Program-made: the position numbers and the translations under genes
Notes under the pieces: model-generated
The model's input: the letters and a program-made list of their open reading frames with translations, nothing else
Database searches by the model: none
What the model was told of the DNA's origin: nothing
Shown: in pieces, positions 63,434 to 64,000 of the stretch
Layout: each line of letters begins with the position of its first letter
How positions within the stretch are numbered: the stretch's first letter is position 1
Source: JASGTU01 sp963821815
GTDB taxonomy: Bacteria; Chloroflexota; Anaerolineae; Caldilineales; Caldilineaceae
Length of the DNA stretch: 64,000 nucleotides
Reading direction: 5' to 3'
NCBI GenBank assembly: GCA_963821815.1
Contig: CAWGFG010000006.1
Span: 1,922,001 to 1,986,000, forward strand

Positions 63434-64000
63434 ATGAGACAAACCTCTTGCGGTATTCGACAGCGATCAATTGTTCTTGGTCTGGACGGCGGTGGGACCA
63501 AGACCGTCTGTGTAGCCTATGACGCCGGCGCGCGCATTGACGACACGACCGCTGTGGAGAGCCTTGAGCCGCTTGCCCGGGTAGTGGTCGGTTCGACCAA
63601 CTGGAACAGCGTAGGTGCGGACAAAGTCAAGGCAAACCTCAACGAAGCATTCACGACTGCCGTGCGTGACGCGGGAGCTGTATCCGAAGATATCGCATTC
63701 GTCTGTCTCGGTATGAGCGGCGTGGACAGACCGGAAGACAAAGCACGCATCAATGTCTGGCTAGAGGAATTGCTGCCAGGAGTCCCTGCCATTGCGCAGA
63801 ACGACGCCGTTATTGCGTTAGCTAGCGGCACGCGCGGCCGTTTATTCGGTATCGTGCTGATTAGCGGCACCGGGATGATAGCCATGGGATTCGACGAAGC
63901 GGGAAAGCGCTGTCGCGCCGGCGGCTGGGGCGCGCTGCTCGGTGACGGCGGCAGCGGTTACGCCATTGGTGCGGCGGCACTACGCGCTGTCACATGGGCG
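63434..64000 (+). CDS. BadF/BadG/BcrA/BcrD ATPase family protein, N-acetylglucosamine kinase-like (partial)
   Basis: The first 189 residues are in the window; the frame runs off the edge. IVLGLDGGGTKTVCVAYD is the phosphate-1 motif of the ASKHA fold. FVCLGMSGVDRPEDK, VLISGTGMIAMGFD and GGWGALLGDGGSGYAIGAAAL match N-acetylglucosamine kinases and BadF-type ATPases. It starts 23 bases after the serine hydrolase. With the amidase upstream it suggests peptidoglycan amino-sugar recycling. Confidence 0.87.
   Translation, partial: MRQTSCGIRQRSIVLGLDGGGTKTVCVAYDAGARIDDTTAVESLEPLARVVVGSTNWNSVGADKVKANLNEAFTTAVRDAGAVSEDIAFVCLGMSGVDRPEDKARINVWLEELLPGVPAIAQNDAVIALASGTRGRLFGIVLISGTGMIAMGFDEAGKRCRAGGWGALLGDGGSGYAIGAAALRAVTWA

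Overview
The window is a dense bacterial chromosome segment of moderate GC, with about 50 protein genes, one tRNA-Leu, no ribosomal RNA, no CRISPR array and no transposase or integrase. Gene content fits a Chloroflexota bacterium of the Anaerolineae/Caldilineaceae or SAR202 type, free-living or sponge-associated. The pointers are a bacterial tricorn protease, a RodZ-like protein and a class A PBP with long extracellular tails, menaquinone-type UbiE, LipM-type lipoate chemistry, no lipopolysaccharide genes, and many enolase-superfamily, MlrC, SelA-like and fumarylacetoacetase-like genes. This placement is inference from families, not from a marker-gene search.

Left end (1-8958): a minus-strand glycan/exopolysaccharide operon runs GT2 glycosyltransferase, DUF2304-phosphodiesterase fusion, XrtA-type polysaccharide deacetylase, FemAB-like protein and a large membrane protein with TPR repeats that leaves the window. 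A DUF1624 membrane acetyltransferase faces it. Housekeeping block (9000-26808): htpG, a tRNA-Leu(GAG) with its own promoter and terminator, eno, fabH, fabF and radA. A minus-strand run follows: ubiE, methyltransferase, class A PBP, surE, PH/DUF1648 membrane protein and GT2. A frameshifted CPBP protease and a PfpI/GDPD pair flank it.

Middle (27000-37630): a secreted CAP-domain protein, the 1217-residue tricorn protease, a 748-base gene-free stretch with strong predicted RNA secondary structure, a beta-propeller protein with a lipoprotein hydrolase, and a ygfZ-lipM-ylxP cluster.

Accessory catabolic region (37637-57693): a COG3964-type amidohydrolase, three mandelate racemase/enolase-superfamily proteins, an MlrC (M81) protein, a SelA-like PLP enzyme, a thioredoxin-like protein, a subtilase with a separate propeptide-like protein, a sulfatase, an HpcH/HpaI aldolase, a FlK-like thioesterase, a URO-D-like protein, SMP-30, an M24 peptidase, an SDR and a fumarylacetoacetase-like protein. 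No transporter and no transcription regulator lie among them. The enzymes suggest breakdown of sugar acids, amino-sugar acids and other organic acids, but no substrate can be named from sequence.

Right end (58081-64000): peptide deformylase, a RodZ-like protein, an N-acetylmuramoyl-L-alanine amidase, a tandem GNAT, a serine beta-lactamase-like hydrolase and the start of a BadF/GlcNAc-kinase-like gene, which looks like cell-wall turnover. Five genes (CPBP, subtilase N-terminus, sulfatase, URO-D, amidase) are each interrupted by what reads as one extra base. This is either assembly error or real gene decay and needs the reads.
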